A stretch of 64,000 bases of DNA from Gadus chalcogrammus (taxonomy: Eukaryota; Chordata; Actinopteri; Gadiformes; Gadidae). Below are positions 44,206 to 56,629 of the stretch, in pieces (the stretch's first letter is position 1; each line of letters starts with the position of its first letter). The DNA lies in assembly GCF_026213295.1 (NCBI RefSeq), contig NC_079431.1, positions 14,259,804-14,323,803 on the forward strand. Reading direction: 5' to 3'. The notes below the pieces were generated by a model. It was not told where the DNA came from and did no database searches. It saw only the letters and a program-made list of their open reading frames with translations. Position numbers and translations under genes: made by a program.

Positions 44206-45934
44206 ATGGGGAAGCGCGTCGCTGTAGTGCTCGCAGGCTGCGGAGTATTCGATGGCACTGAAATCCATGAAGCCTCCGCTGTTTTGGTCCATCTCAGCAG
44301 AGGGGATGCAAGTGTACGTACAATGTTGCTAGTGTTTTGCAGTCATACACTAGCTAGCCCCATGTGTGACCCGATTACCCTCCATAATATTGGCCCACCT
44401 ACTATTACTACAATATTCAATAGTAGTTTATTACTTATTGATGTAACATATTTTGGCTATCCTAAATGTTTAATTTTGCAATCCAAAATTCCAACAAACG
44501 ACAATGTTTTTGTTTACATTGTTTTTCTTTGTTTACATTTTTATTATCGGTGATCAATAAATGGCAACTCCGTGCAGGTGAAAATGTTTGCCCCCAACGT
44601 GGATCAGATGCATGTGGTGGACCACATGAAAGGCGGTCCCACGGAGGAGAAGAGAAACGTGTTGGTGGAGAGTGCCAGGCTGGCACGAGGAGACATTCAG
44701 GATCTGTCTAAACTCCTCGTCAAAGACTATGATGCCATCATTTTCCCAGGTGCAGGGTTGCCCAGGCAACTGTGATCCAAATTATGTTGATAGCCTGCTG
44801 AACGGATGCCCCTGGCCTTCGTTGTGTCCTCTTTGCTTCACATGCTCCCAATAAGGGATGAAACAAATCATGAATTCAGGGAGTGAAACAGCCCTGCCAA
44901 ATTTAGATTAACTTAAAATTATATTGAGTTAATACTTTATGATACCATTATTTTTCTTATTTCCCACAGCCCAAGGCTAGTATAACTTTAAGTAGTATAA
45001 CTTTCATAACAATGTGAAAAATATAGAGCGACGACTTATCAATCGTTTTTTTTTTTGGTTGAAAAATTAACAAAAGTTTTTGGTCCTCCCATGGTCGGTT
45101 TTGCAGGCGGCTTCGGCGCGGCTAAGAACCTGTGCACCTGGGCTACAGAGGGGAAGGACTGCAGTGTCAACGTGGAGGTGAAGGGGGTTCTCCAGGCCTT
45201 CCACGGTGAGGGCAAGGCCATTGGCCTCTGCTGCATCTCCCCCGTCCTGGCAGCCAAGGTCTTCCCCGGCTGCGAGGTCACAGTCGGCCGCGAGAACGAC
45301 GACAAGTAGGTTTGCTTAGGTACACCTGGATGTGTCTTCCTTAACCTGCATTGTTCCGCTGCTTGCACAAAGTGCCCCAACAAATACCAACAGCCAGTTT
45401 AAGAACGATGGCCAAAGTTGGCTAACGCCGATTCAACAAGAAATGCGACCCGACAACCACCAGTGTCCTGTGCACAAACACACAATGTTGTGTTTGTTGG
45501 GGCAGTGGGGAAGCACCTTTACATGTCTGCTGTATGTTTCGTCTCGCTATCTAAAACTGACTATCTTATAAACAATTACAAACTAGAACGTAACAGTGTG
45601 TAACTGAATGGGGCAGTCTGTTACTGATGCTGGAAAAGTATTTCATCTTTGGTGCACATAGTTCACACATGGCGTCCGTATATTAGCTTTTACGCGCTGT
45701 TACAGTCCTAAGGCGTGTTGGCTTCATTCTTTGTACAGATACCCCAACACCACGGATACAGCGGCGGCCATCGTCCAGTTGGGCTGCACGCACGTGAGCA
45801 AGAGCGTGGCCGAGAGCCACGTGGACGAGAAGAACAAAGTGGTCACCACCTGTGCTTTTATGTGTGACGCGCCCCTCCACGAGATCTTCGATGGCATAGG
45901 CACCATGGTGCAGGCTGTGCTGAAGCTAGCCTGA
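44206..45934 (+). CDS. GATD3/ES1-family DJ-1/PfpI-like protein
   Basis: Exons 44206-44313, 44578-44749, 45107-45305 and 45739-45934 join to 224 residues. The start [20 protein letters not shown] is the signature of the ES1/ElbB branch of the class I glutamine amidotransferase-like superfamily. The elbow Cys lies in IGLCCISP (codons 45229-45234). Further conserved blocks are GGFGAAKNL and [12 protein letters not shown]. Bacterial ElbB has reported glyoxalase activity; vertebrate function is poorly defined. Mitochondrial GATD3 of human (chromosome 21) carries a transit peptide. Here an in-frame TGA at 44161-44163 precludes an N-terminal extension within this exon, so the product is probably cytosolic. 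A separate paralog name cannot be fixed from sequence alone. AATAAA lies at 46153-46158. Convergent with ACOD1. Confidence 0.88.
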
Positions 45935-46436
45935 TTTCCCTTTGACTGGGATGAATGCTGGAAAATGAACGCACTTAGTTGCATGCACTCTGCTGTAAGA
46001 GCCCACTGGCCAAAACCAGTATAAACCTGATCATAATATTACTGACGACCAGTAGCAGAATCATGTGACCATTCTAACTGTTCTCTTGATGCAAGCCAAC
46101 AAGAGTTATGTTTGCGTCCTCCAGGCGGATTTGTAGGAGGAAATGAAAGTCAAATAAAGTAAATTCCCTTTCTCATAGGGAAACAGGAGTAGTTTGGTTT
46201 ATGAGAAGCATTGTCATTTGTCAGCATTATTTATTTTCCATTCACATCTAATAAGATATTGCACAATACATCTTACTGCAAGACAGTAAGGTATTGTCAC
46301 ACAAATTCAAAGACATTACAAAATCGTAATTTTCAATGCATATGTTTTCTGTGATTGAAATAAATATATAAAGCTCTAACAAACAAAATATATAACTAAT
46401 GTATATCCAGATCTAAATACTTTTAAGACTTTAAGC

Positions 46437-48337
46437 CTATTGATTACTTGTCATCTGGAGGTATAAACCAAGAGCAGAAGAGTCTGTGATTCGCTCCATG
46501 TTTCCCACGACGTCCAAGAGGCCCTCCAACCCCTCAGACGACAGCACGGTGGACGCGTTGTTTCTAAACTTCCTCTCCAGGTCTTCTTGGCTCAGCGGCC
46601 GTCTCCAGTGGCCGTAGAACGTGTCGCACCTTCCCGCGTACCTGTTCCCCAGGTGTGTTTCTATGACGACTTCACAGTACATCTTGTCGAAGCTGGGGTG
46701 GTTGTCCTCGGGGCTTTCCACCCAGACCTTGGACAGAAGTTCCCTGAGGGCAGGCCGGTTCCTCTGAGCGTCGCTGAAGGACTCCACCGTCACCCGGTCG
46801 TCCAGCAGGGCCGAGCAGGCGTTGAACTGGAAGGAGTGCCTGGCCTGGTGCTCCGAGGACGGGCAGGTGCGGTTGATGTACTTGGAGGCCGGCACTCTCA
46901 GCGTCACGCTCCTGACCTGGTCGAGGTGGTTGGTGTTGTTGGAAGACTCTCCTCCGCTCCGGAGCTCAGCCTTGGCCGCTAACGCCGCCTCTGCCACCCA
47001 GTGCATCCCCAAGTGAGCAGGGAAGCTCTTGACGGCCACGCTCTGACTCTCCAGGGCCCATTCGAAGCCCCCGACGTCAGCCATCGCAGAGGGGTTGTAC
47101 TCGTTGAAGAAAACCCCGAAACCGGACTCCAAGTCCAGGACGTCCGGGTTCCCCTCCAGCCCCATCCAGGCCAGCCGAGCGGCCTCCAGCCCTCTGCCCG
47201 CGGCGTTCCCCATGTGGAGAGGCTTGGTCGGGGTGGCAGCGTTGGCCAAGGGGGAACCAGCGGACGATGCTGCGATGGCCAGAGCGTGAGTGCACTGGGC
47301 TGGGGACAGACCCAGGAGATTGGCTGAGGCTGCTGCACTTCCCATCACACCAACTACAGTGGGTGGATGGAATCTAAAAGTTGTGAGAAAAAAAACAACT
47401 TTTAGCACCATGTGTTGCTGTATAGTCAAATCATCAGTCTCACTGGTGTAAGCAAAGCAGGAAATAGCTTCAAGATAGGTTTGGTTTATTAACAAACCGG
47501 GCCCTACCTTTGAGGGATGTTGAGGGCTTCCCTGGAGAAGCTCAGCAGTCGGCCTTGTACCTCGATGCCAATGTTGAAGGCCAGGATCAGGTCTAGTCCA
47601 GTGAGCTTCCTGGGAAGGACCTCGGCCAAGGCCAGGACCGCAGGGAGAATGGCCCCAGATGGATGAGTGGCCGGGTGCCACGTGTCATCAAAGTCCATAG
47701 AATGAACCTGCAGTGTGGGGAGATCAGAGATCAAATCGGGTTTGTCAAGGGGAAGAACACCTTCACATACACATTATGCCTGTGCATATGTCCTATCGCA
47801 GTCTAGCAGGCCAAAGATGAACTATGAATGAATGTCCTGTTATTGGAATATAATGTACAACATTGATCAGCTGAAATGTATTCCTCTGCAGACAGTGCTT
47901 TGAGCGTATTGGTTTGGCGTTGTCAAGGAAACATCTGGTCGATAGTTGTTTTGGATCTTAAATCTTGGATTTTTAGCACATTCATCCAAAACCAAAAAGA
48001 AAATAAGTGGCAGATATCCGGTTTTTGAAGAAGAATGCACAACCTTGAATGCAATATTGAATATTCTGAATCATTCAACCCTTCTATGGTATGAGAATAC
48101 TGCATAATAGTTGAAATCAAGTTTCTAAAACAATCGTTTGTTTTGTCTGCACAATGATTGTGTTTGAGTCGACAAAATGTTGATCTAGGATGAAGAAAAC
48201 TTGCTCTCATATCAATGAAATATAAATGATTATTTGCATTGTCCTCTAGTCTAGAGGAAATTCTGTGTTTCCAAAAAGATTTTGAATGAGTAATGATACA
48301 AATGAACCAAAAGCATTATTACAACTAGGAAAGCCCC

Positions 48338-48411
<74 letters not shown>

Positions 48412-49717
48412 TATGATGATGAGACCCAGGGCAGTTGCTACGATTCCTGGGCCCCTAGACAAGATTTACTGATGGGCCCCCCTGTGCTGAATTGTTGACG
48501 GGGGGGGGCGATGTAAGGAGCAATTGTTGACGGGGGGGGGGGGGGGGGGTGGAAGGAGCAATTGTTGACGAGGGAGAAATTGTTGACGGGGGGGGGGGGG
48601 GGGGGGGGGGGGCGCTATGGTAGTACTATGGGCTGGTAGTAAAATAAAAAAATAAAAATATATTTTTTTTTTTGTGGGCCCCCCCTGGGCTGTGGGCCCC
48701 TAGAATCGTCATCACCTTTCACCCCTTATGACCTACCGCGACACCGTTGACGAAGGCAGCGTGCTGCGGGGGCAGGGCCGTCTCTGCCCTCCCCCAGACC
48801 TGGCTCTGATCCCTCGATGTAAAGCTCTGCAATAAAACACTCTGTATGACTAAAGGATAAAACAAGATTGTTTGTACCGTCAGGAGGAGATAAATGCTAA
48901 ATGCATCACAGGGGATTTCCATGGCACAGTAGTGTACAGCTTTTGTAGAAAAGATCTGAAGAGAACAGTGTGGATTTGGGGATATACAGCACATGTGCTC
49001 AATTATCAATAATTTCCATCAAAACATGTTTGTATCTATATATTTATATTATGTTTTGTGTGTGTGGCATAAGTTATTATTAGTTATTCAGCCATGCAGA
49101 TGCTTTTGTCTCTGAGAATTCAGATACAGTTGATTAAGAAATAGTGGTGAGGCATATTACTCAAGGATATAACTAGGTACAGGTAAGCTGTGAACATCGG
49201 GGATCAAACAGAGCCTTTCTGCTGGGAGTTGAACACGTAAACCACTACAACATTCTCGCCCTTCTAGATCTTGTTCATGCGAGTTTCCTTTAGATGCAAT
49301 TCATTTCGTATACAGCCGATGAAATATTCAGTTCACAGGATGGAGGTCACAGTACCTGGCTGTACCGGAGGGCTTTGTTGTAGACGTCCGTCTGGGTGCC
49401 GATCAGCCCCACCCCCAGGGTGTCCAGCATCATCCTCTTGCTCCGGGAGATCACTCGCTCTGTCAGGTGGCCCCTGCCCAGACCACTGATCGCGGCCCCA
49501 AAACTTCTGGTAACATTCTGGGAAAAAACAACAAAGTTATGTTGAGGATTCCCATCCAGCCTAGTAGATCACCAACCTTGAGGGAAAATGCTCAAAATAC
49601 GTATTGGAAAGGCATTCAAAATGGTTAATCAAGTTGTAATTCGATTTTTATTTTATTTTAATTGGCAAAGCATTAAAAATAATAAATGTATTCGATCTGT
49701 GATACCTTGCGCAGCAT
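46437..49717 (-). CDS. acod1: ACOD1 (IRG1), cis-aconitate decarboxylase
   Basis: Mitochondrial enzyme that converts cis-aconitate to the antimicrobial itaconate in activated macrophages; MmgE/PrpD family. Minus-strand exons: 49717-49706, 49517-49356, 48826-48737, 47707-47508 and 47373-46437, joining in phase to 466 residues (human 481). The start is a 12-nt coding exon (MLRK), matching the short MMLKS beginning of the human protein. Active-site motifs are intact: HSMDFDDTWHPATHP (human D93, T97, H103), TKPLHMGNAA (H159 region) and CDTFYGHWRRPL (Y318 region). The C terminus is shorter than human. TTTATT at 46230-46235 gives a possible minus-strand poly(A) signal. The intron between the second and third exons is unremarkable. 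The next one contains the (AC)n and G-rich repeats. Confidence 0.93.
48341..48406 (+). repeat. (AC)n microsatellite in an ACOD1 intron
   Basis: About 33 AC units preceded by a C run. Confidence 0.97.
48411..48718. mobile_element. G-tract element with GGGCCCCTAG inverted motifs in an ACOD1 intron
   Basis: The ends contain TACGATTCCTGGGCCCCTAG on the left and GGGCCCCTAGAATCGTCATC on the right, suggesting imperfect terminal repeats. The interior is a small minisatellite of AATTGTTGACG followed by G runs of 8, about 18 and about 25. It ends 19 bases before the exon at 48737. Confidence 0.5.
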
Positions 49718-51418
49718 GTTTTGGTTCCTCCCGTGGTAATGATTAAAAATAATGTAACTCAAGTTGAGGGCGGGTCACTTAAATACAATACGGCCTACCC
49801 ACTCGAATAATGACGGGCCACGGAGATTTTCCCGAATGACCACTGAGGATTTCTTTCTGAGGAGGAAGTTTAACCATTCAAACCATAATCATCAACAATT
49901 ACAATCAGATTCAAAATCAGCATGTAATTTTATTACAACTTATTGTAGTAGCCTGCACAAGAACACAAGAATACAATTCTTAGGCTTGGTTCCTCAACAG
50001 CCACAAGATAATGTAAATAAAGATAAGTAAAAAATAACATGTAACAAATATGTAAAAAGTAATGTGTTGATATGAATAAACAAAAAATTCCATTAAGGTA
50101 CATTCAGATCTCATTTTGATGTGTCAAATCTATTCAAATTTCATATTATGAACCATTAAAGTAAAAAACTAGTTGGTATTAATGTCATTATTTTTTATCT
50201 ATTGCCAATAGGTAAAAACCAAAAACCTTGTGCTTTCAGTTCTACAGTGTTGGGGAACTAGACAGCAAGCTTTAGGGAACTAGATTGCCTCACCAAAAGA
50301 CACTGGGAAGTTTCCGGGTGGCTGTCTAGTTTTCAGTCTATTTTATTAAATTGGCCCCTTTCAGAGAAACTCCAGACATCTCCTCCTTGACTGATGAGGA
50401 GACATTTATTGAATGCTTGAAATGTAATAGCCTACGTTTTGATGAAAACTATTTCGATCCCTGTGGTATGTGCGTGGCGTGCTAGGTATGACTCGGAGAG
50501 TGGTAAATGTTCAACGCATGGTTTATTCCAGAGAAACAAGGTAAACGGTAAACGGGCTTGCGTTCTGGGCCCGTTTCCCGATAACGATGGATCCACACTC
50601 GTACGATCATTCTCACGACGGATCTTGTGATCCATCGTAAATTTCTTTGGAGCGTTTCCCGAAACACGACACGGTGCTGAAATGGGCTTAAAGCGTTAAA
50701 ATATCTCCCCATCAAGGCCAACAGCAGAGTAGCATACGAATAGAATAGACTGCAATAATATGAATGCTAAAGATTAAAACACAATTGATTAGGCCTAGGC
50801 TGACATATGCATCAGTCCTAATCCTGAATGCAGTTTGTGTACATTTTTTCAGGGCATTTTTCCCCCCTGAAATAATTCCATATTAACAAAAATCAAAAAT
50901 AGCTTGTGTGACAACTACATTTATCTTGTCGTGTTGTCCTACTTACTACGGTGAGGGTTTCGTGTAATTTAGCCACCAGAGGGCGCCCCCGACACATTTA
51001 CCGCCTGAGGCGATATATTTTTCAAGATAGGGCCCCTAACGCGGTCTGGGCCCCTGTGCAGTGCACCGGTTGCACCGTCGATATTTACGCCACTGTCTTC
51101 TGTCATTGATCAATATGAGGACATTTTAAAAACCAATGGTTGAATTAAAATCAGAAGGAGACAGCAAGTGCAGCTCGAAAGTGACCTCCCACACAAGAGC
51201 AATGGAATCATTTGATTTTATTATATGCCTTGTGACGTGGCGTTTGATCGGAAGCCTACATCTGAGCTGCGCATGTATTTTTGGAATTTTAAATTGCTGC
51301 AATAAATTATGTTGTTGTTGACTTCTAACATGTCTCTATCTTTGCTGTTTAGTCTATGAGTAATATATCGGCGATAACCACTGTTTTTGGTTGCGAAATA
51401 ACGCCAGCTGGGCATGTC

Positions 51419-52316
51419 CACTGGTGACGCTGTCACGCCAAAATTGTACCGGGGGCGAAAATTGTACCGCCTACGTAATCCGCGTTCGAAAATTAGCTAG
51501 ACTACAAGCTAGCTAGACTACATACACTTTAAACACTCAGTTTACTAGCTAAATTCGATTAAACAATTAAATACAATACAAATATAAACTACGATACACT
51601 TTAAACATTCAGTTTACTAGCTAAATTCGACTAAACAATTAAATACAATACAAATTAGGGCTTTGACTTTTGCCCAAAAATCATATTCGAAGTTCGTTTG
51701 TTTATTAATATTAACATTCAAATATTTATTAATAATATTTTGACCATTAAATGCCTTCAGTAAGACCTGGATTGGGCTTCGCGAGGTTTGTTTACTGGCG
51801 TTGCTATGGTTACCGGTCTTGCGTGTTCCAACGGTTTATAAGGTTTCTAAAAATCGCTGTCCAATCAATACTTCATTCACTGCCTCTTCCGTGGTCATTA
51901 CAATATTATGAATAGACTGCGTCGGGTTCTCCGACGTCTCTCCCTCTTGGCCTGCCCATAACAGGTTTGAATATTAAGGGCTGCCTAATATTATTTGAAT
52001 TTTGATATATTTTTTGATATTCAAATTATATTCGAATAACGAAGTTCGGAGTCAAAGCCCTAATACAAATATAAACTACGATACACTTTAAACATTCAGT
52101 TTACTAGCTAAATTCGATTAAACAATTAAATACAATACAAATATAAAGTAAAAACAAGTGTTATCTGTATTATGTTATTTCGTCTTGATGAGCGCAAATG
52201 TTTTTTGAAACCTGCCTGGCAACGGACAATCGCGTCGAACGATGACGTAATGTTTCGCCGCGGAGGGCTGTACAATTTTCGCCCCCGGTACAATTTTGGT
52301 GTGACAACGCCACTGA
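51419..52316. mobile_element. Non-autonomous DNA element with about 46-bp terminal inverted repeats
   Basis: The left arm (51419-51467) and right arm (52270-52315) share CAAAATTGTACCGGGGGCG and AAAATTGTAC as inverted copies, with a few mismatches at the outer edge. The interior has a tandem repeat of 71-nt period (51525, 51596 and, after the nested MITE, 52083), unit beginning ACACTTTAAAC. No coding capacity. Confidence 0.8.
51656..52062. mobile_element. 407-bp hAT-like MITE nested in the element above
   Basis: Terminal repeats TAGGGCTTTGAC and GTCAAAGCCCTA are flanked by perfect 8-bp duplications ATACAAAT (51648-51655 and 52063-52070). This is the hAT signature. It split one of the 71-nt tandem units, so it inserted later than the host element. 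Confidence 0.9.
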
Positions 52317-52439
52317 GGCTATAGTAGGCTAAAGGCCCATTCACACCCTACTGTAACTGTAACGGACTGTTTCGTCCGGTCCCGGAGGTATGAATCGGCC
52401 TTTAGCATCCTTTAGCATTCTTCATCATTTACCTCCTTC

Positions 52440-53303
52440 CCCTCAGCAATATCTTCTGCAAATTTGACATTCATTTCCACTGTTATGCTGATGACACCCA
52501 GCTTTACCTCTCTACCAAGCCCTCGTCCGCTCTCCCGCCCACTTCCCTTACTGATTGCATCACAACATCAATAACATCACCAGATCTGCCTATTACCATC
52601 TACGCAACATCAACCACTTCCGCCCATCCCTCACACCCCATAGCACAGCCATCCTTGTTCACACCCTGGTCACTTCCCGCATCGATTACTGTAACTCCCT
52701 CCTCTTTGGTATCCCCCTCAAGTCCATCCGTAAGTTTCAACTGGTCCAGGACTCTGCCGCTCGCATCATCACCAGAACCCCCTCCATTAATCACATCACT
52801 CCTGTCCTTCAGCAGCTTCACTGGCTCCCGATCAAAACCCGCATCCATTTCAAGATTCTGCTCCTCACCTTCAAGGCCCTCCACAACCTCGCCCCTCCAT
52901 ACATTTGTGAACTCATGCACACCAACACACCCACCCTTACTCTCCGGTCCTCCTCTTCCATTCAACTCACTGTACCACCCGCCCGCCTGGTCACCATGGG
53001 GTCCAGGGCATTCAGCCGATCTGCCCCCCACCTCTGGAACACCCTCCCACCTGATATCCGTAACTCTGACACTCTCTCCACTTTTAAGTCCGTTCTAAAA
53101 ACACATCTTTTTAAACTGACATTTTCAATCTAATTCAATGTCTCCCACCCATTTCACCCCACTTGTGTAAATAGTTTTAATGTATCTTGTTCTTGTGTTT
53201 TTTATGATTGTTGATTTTATTTTTTAACATTGCCCTGTAAGGTGACCTTGAGTGCTATGAAAGGCGCCCTCAAATAAAATGTATTATTATTATTATTATT
53301 ATG
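52440..53303 (+). mobile_element. L2-type LINE 3' fragment
   Basis: The reverse-transcriptase catalytic motif YADDTQLYL is encoded at 52484-52510. A second open stretch (52555-53133) holds [44 protein letters not shown] and [16 protein letters not shown], typical of L2/Rex-clade C-termini. The part usually found between YADD and this block is missing, so the copy is 5'-truncated and internally deleted. It ends in (TTA)n at 53282-53302 as L2 elements do. Confidence 0.9.
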
Positions 53304-55290
53304 ATCCTACGAGTACCCCTGTGTTAGTGCCATTTTGCCATATTGTAATTTAGACTCAGATTTAGATATTATATTATTTAGATGAATATTTAGTGATTGA
53401 TCATTATATTGATTGACTAGTTGTTTTGCATCGTTTTGCATTCTAGTTTAATAACTGTTTAGTTTACTTGCTTTCATTGATTAGAATTATTAGAGATGCA
53501 TAGGATACAGTATATTAGTTGCTTTAGAGCGCGCTGTTATGACGCAGGGATTCGCGCATTTAGGGAATTATTTTGTATTTGTATCTTTTGTTTCATTCAG
53601 TAAAGATGGAGCGAACACAGTTTTTCTACTGTTGTTTCAACACGGTAAACACGCGTAGACCTCAGCCTTTCTGTCATAGAGTGGTTAAGTGACTGAATGT
53701 GTTGAGAGATATTTACTGATCAGTGATCACTACAAGGGAACTTTAGCCACTACACCCTGTAGTCCTCGTTAGCTACGAGCGTTTTCACGACGTTCGCTAC
53801 CAACGACGCTTACGAGAAACAGTGTGAAAACTGTCCGATGCTCGTACGACGCACTTGACGATCCACTTAGGCTATCGATGCTTTCGGGAAACGGGGCCCT
53901 GGAGGTGGTTCATGAAACATCTGGCAAACACAGGTAAACAAACAGTTATTATCGGGAGTGGGCGGAGTGGTAAATAAGCCACGCCTACACATTCTAAAAT
54001 TTACCCAGGTAAACCTTTGGTCCGTCTTGGCAAAGTGGCCATTTTTGTAGTCTTTAACTTATAAATCATTAAAACCTCATATGGTGTTGTCCATTATGTG
54101 GTGAAGACACCATTCATAACTGTGGTTAGACAGTTTCCATACACTGTAGCTATGTAGGGGAGAGCCGGGTCAATTGAAACACTTTTAAATTAAACGTCTT
54201 TTTCAAAGATGACGTTACGTATACAAATAATTTTAACATGTGATCAACAACTCACAGGTGTGTTCTCTTAATTACAAGTGAAATTTAATACATATGTTGG
54301 ATGATCAAGCTGTTTTTTAACTTTGAACGCAAGTTGACATTTGTTTCAAACGCCCCGCCTAGTCGGGACGTTTGAAACACACATGCGGGAATGAAACAGC
54401 ATATTTTAAAAATAATCTATTGCCCTTACTCTTGTTTTTACGCTACATACCAGACAACATACTAGTGTATGTCATTGCTAAAATTTCACATAATTCCGCA
54501 TAATATAAATAGGTCAAAATATATTTTTGACCCGTGCGTAATTGTCAAGATGCACATTTCGGTTAAAACTCACCTTTCTTCTTTTGGACGACTAAATTTG
54601 CATTAAATTTACTTATTTCCCTGTCCTAAGTCATGTTTAAGGATACACAGTTGAACATCCTTTTATTTATTTTAAACAAAAACTACCAGGTCAACAGGAT
54701 ATCACGAGACCTGTTACATCTGAAATGTATCCAAGCGCCGCACGGGGTTAATTTCTTTGACACGCTCAGCCCGGCGCACAGAAGCATCCTGCACATTTAC
54801 ATGAACATTACGTTGAAATCATAATAAGCAGAACTTTGACACTCTAGATGATGGATGGTAATGGCCATGTGTCGTGACCAAGAGCACGGGTGTAGAAGAC
54901 TAGCCTATAGCTTATACCCAGCAGTTCTTAAGTGTGCATGTCCACTAAATTAAATTATTATTGTCATAATTTAATGTAGCCATTGTTATTTTGGATGCGT
55001 TACAATGATGGACGAAAAGTAGGCCTACCCTGCAAAATATTTAATAGCCAAGCTCCCACTCATAGCCTAACCCAGGCCTCATAGTTAGTTAGTTAATCAG
55101 TCTATAATGTTAAGTGAATTGTGCTGTAGGCCTACATTCACAGTATTTCCACTGCAAACTAGTGAAGACACATGGACAGTATAGTAGGCTGAATATTTTT
55201 ATTCTTTGTCACACAGGTGACACAGGTAGTGTGTGTTACCGGTCCCAAGTGGCCAGGACGGGGGTAACAAATAGAGTTGAGACCGGACTC

Positions 55291-56487
55291 CCTGAAAAGC
55301 AGGTAACATGGGTTACAAGGACTGAAGCGGCACTGCTCTTGCTTGGTCTCCGAAATCCGTCTCTTTATTTCACAATTATCATGAATAACACATTAATAAA
55401 TAAATAAATAAATAAATATAAACTCTTCCCTCGTTAAAGTGCCTGTTAAATTGTCTATTATTCCTTTGTAAGTTCTCTTTGCAAATAAAACATAAAAAGT
55501 GCAATAAAAAGTAAGGCTCACATGTACCGTTTCTCTCCACTCTTAGTTCACCTTAAAATCAATACAGAACTCCTTTTTATCAAAATCCTCATTAAAGTTA
55601 AAGTTCCTGTTTCAGCTTATTCGCTGGTTGTTTTGAGCTTTCTAACAATGCAATTAAATACTGTTCTGTTCCTATAATAGAAATAACATATTTTGGCTTT
55701 AAACCACAATAAACCATAACAAGACAATAACCAGCACCTAGGGAATTAACATTACAACACAGTCGGACCTACAATGGATTTGCCTGTCTAACAAACCGAC
55801 TAAACATTTAATTATAAAACATCATATCAACACTTTTCTTATAGCCTACTCTAAAATATCTTATCATTACGTCATCTAACTCTTAATCACATTAAATACA
55901 TTCTTAAACATGTACGTTAGGTGTTCAGGGCCAAAGTAAACTTAAACATACTCTACAGTGTGTGTGTTTCCACAATAATATACTGTGCGAACGGGCCAAC
56001 TGCCATTTCACGCTAATGCCGTTCGGCGCGAAACCAACAAAGGAGTTTAACAGTTAATAACTCGATATTACAGACATCATATCAACACTTTTCTTATAGC
56101 CTACTCTAAAATATCTTATCATTACGTCATCTAACTCTTAATCACATTAAATACATTCTTAAACATGTACGTTAGGTGTTCAGGGCCAAAGTAAACTTAA
56201 GCATACTCTACAGTGTGTGTTTCCACAATAATATACTGTGCGAACGGTCCAACTGCCGTTTCACGCTAATGCCGTTCGGCGCGAAACCAACAAAGGAGTT
56301 CAACAGTTAATAACTCGATATTACAGACATCAAACTTGACACAAAGTTTATCAACTGTTCTAAAATATCCAGATTCATGAAAATCGTTATTTGTGTGAGT
56401 TTCACGGAGTACAAACCTGAAAAGCAGGTAACATGGGTTACAAGGACTGAAGCGGCACTGCTCTTGCTTGGTCTCCGAAATCCGTCT
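55291..56487. repeat. 72-bp direct repeats bracketing a 255-bp tandem duplication
   Basis: Identical 72-nt copies lie at 55291-55362 and 56416-56487 (beginning CCTGAAAAGCAGGTAACATG). Between them a 255-nt unit is tandemly duplicated: 55820-56074 and 56075 to about 56330, with few differences. A (TAAA)n run is at 55395-55418. All lie inside the pogo-like element, downstream of its transposase. Confidence 0.85.
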
Positions 56488-56629
56488 GGAGAGGAAGCGG
56501 AAACGCCCCCCAACCATAGGAGTCTGGGCTGCCGCGCAAACATTTTGGTACTGCCCCTTCCGTTTCCAAGTATACCGTAATAATAAGTTATATAAAAAAA
56601 ATGCTCAATGTAAATAAAACGAATGTAAA

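Larger units (their letters stand above)
50567..53904. mobile_element. Possible composite element bounded by GGGCCCGTTTCCCGA inverted ends
   Basis: GGGCCCGTTTCCCGATAACG near 50567 and the inverted CTTTCGGGAAACGGGGCCC near 53886-53904 resemble terminal repeats of a common fish element. Similarity extends some way inward (CGTACGA words on both sides). No target duplication was found. The two could also be independent copies with opposite orientation. Between them lie the element at 51419-52316 and an L2 tail. Confidence 0.3.

Noticed and set aside
54633..54824. 63-codon plus-strand frame inside the pogo-like element
   Set aside because: Short, no recognisable motif, no splice or neighbour support.
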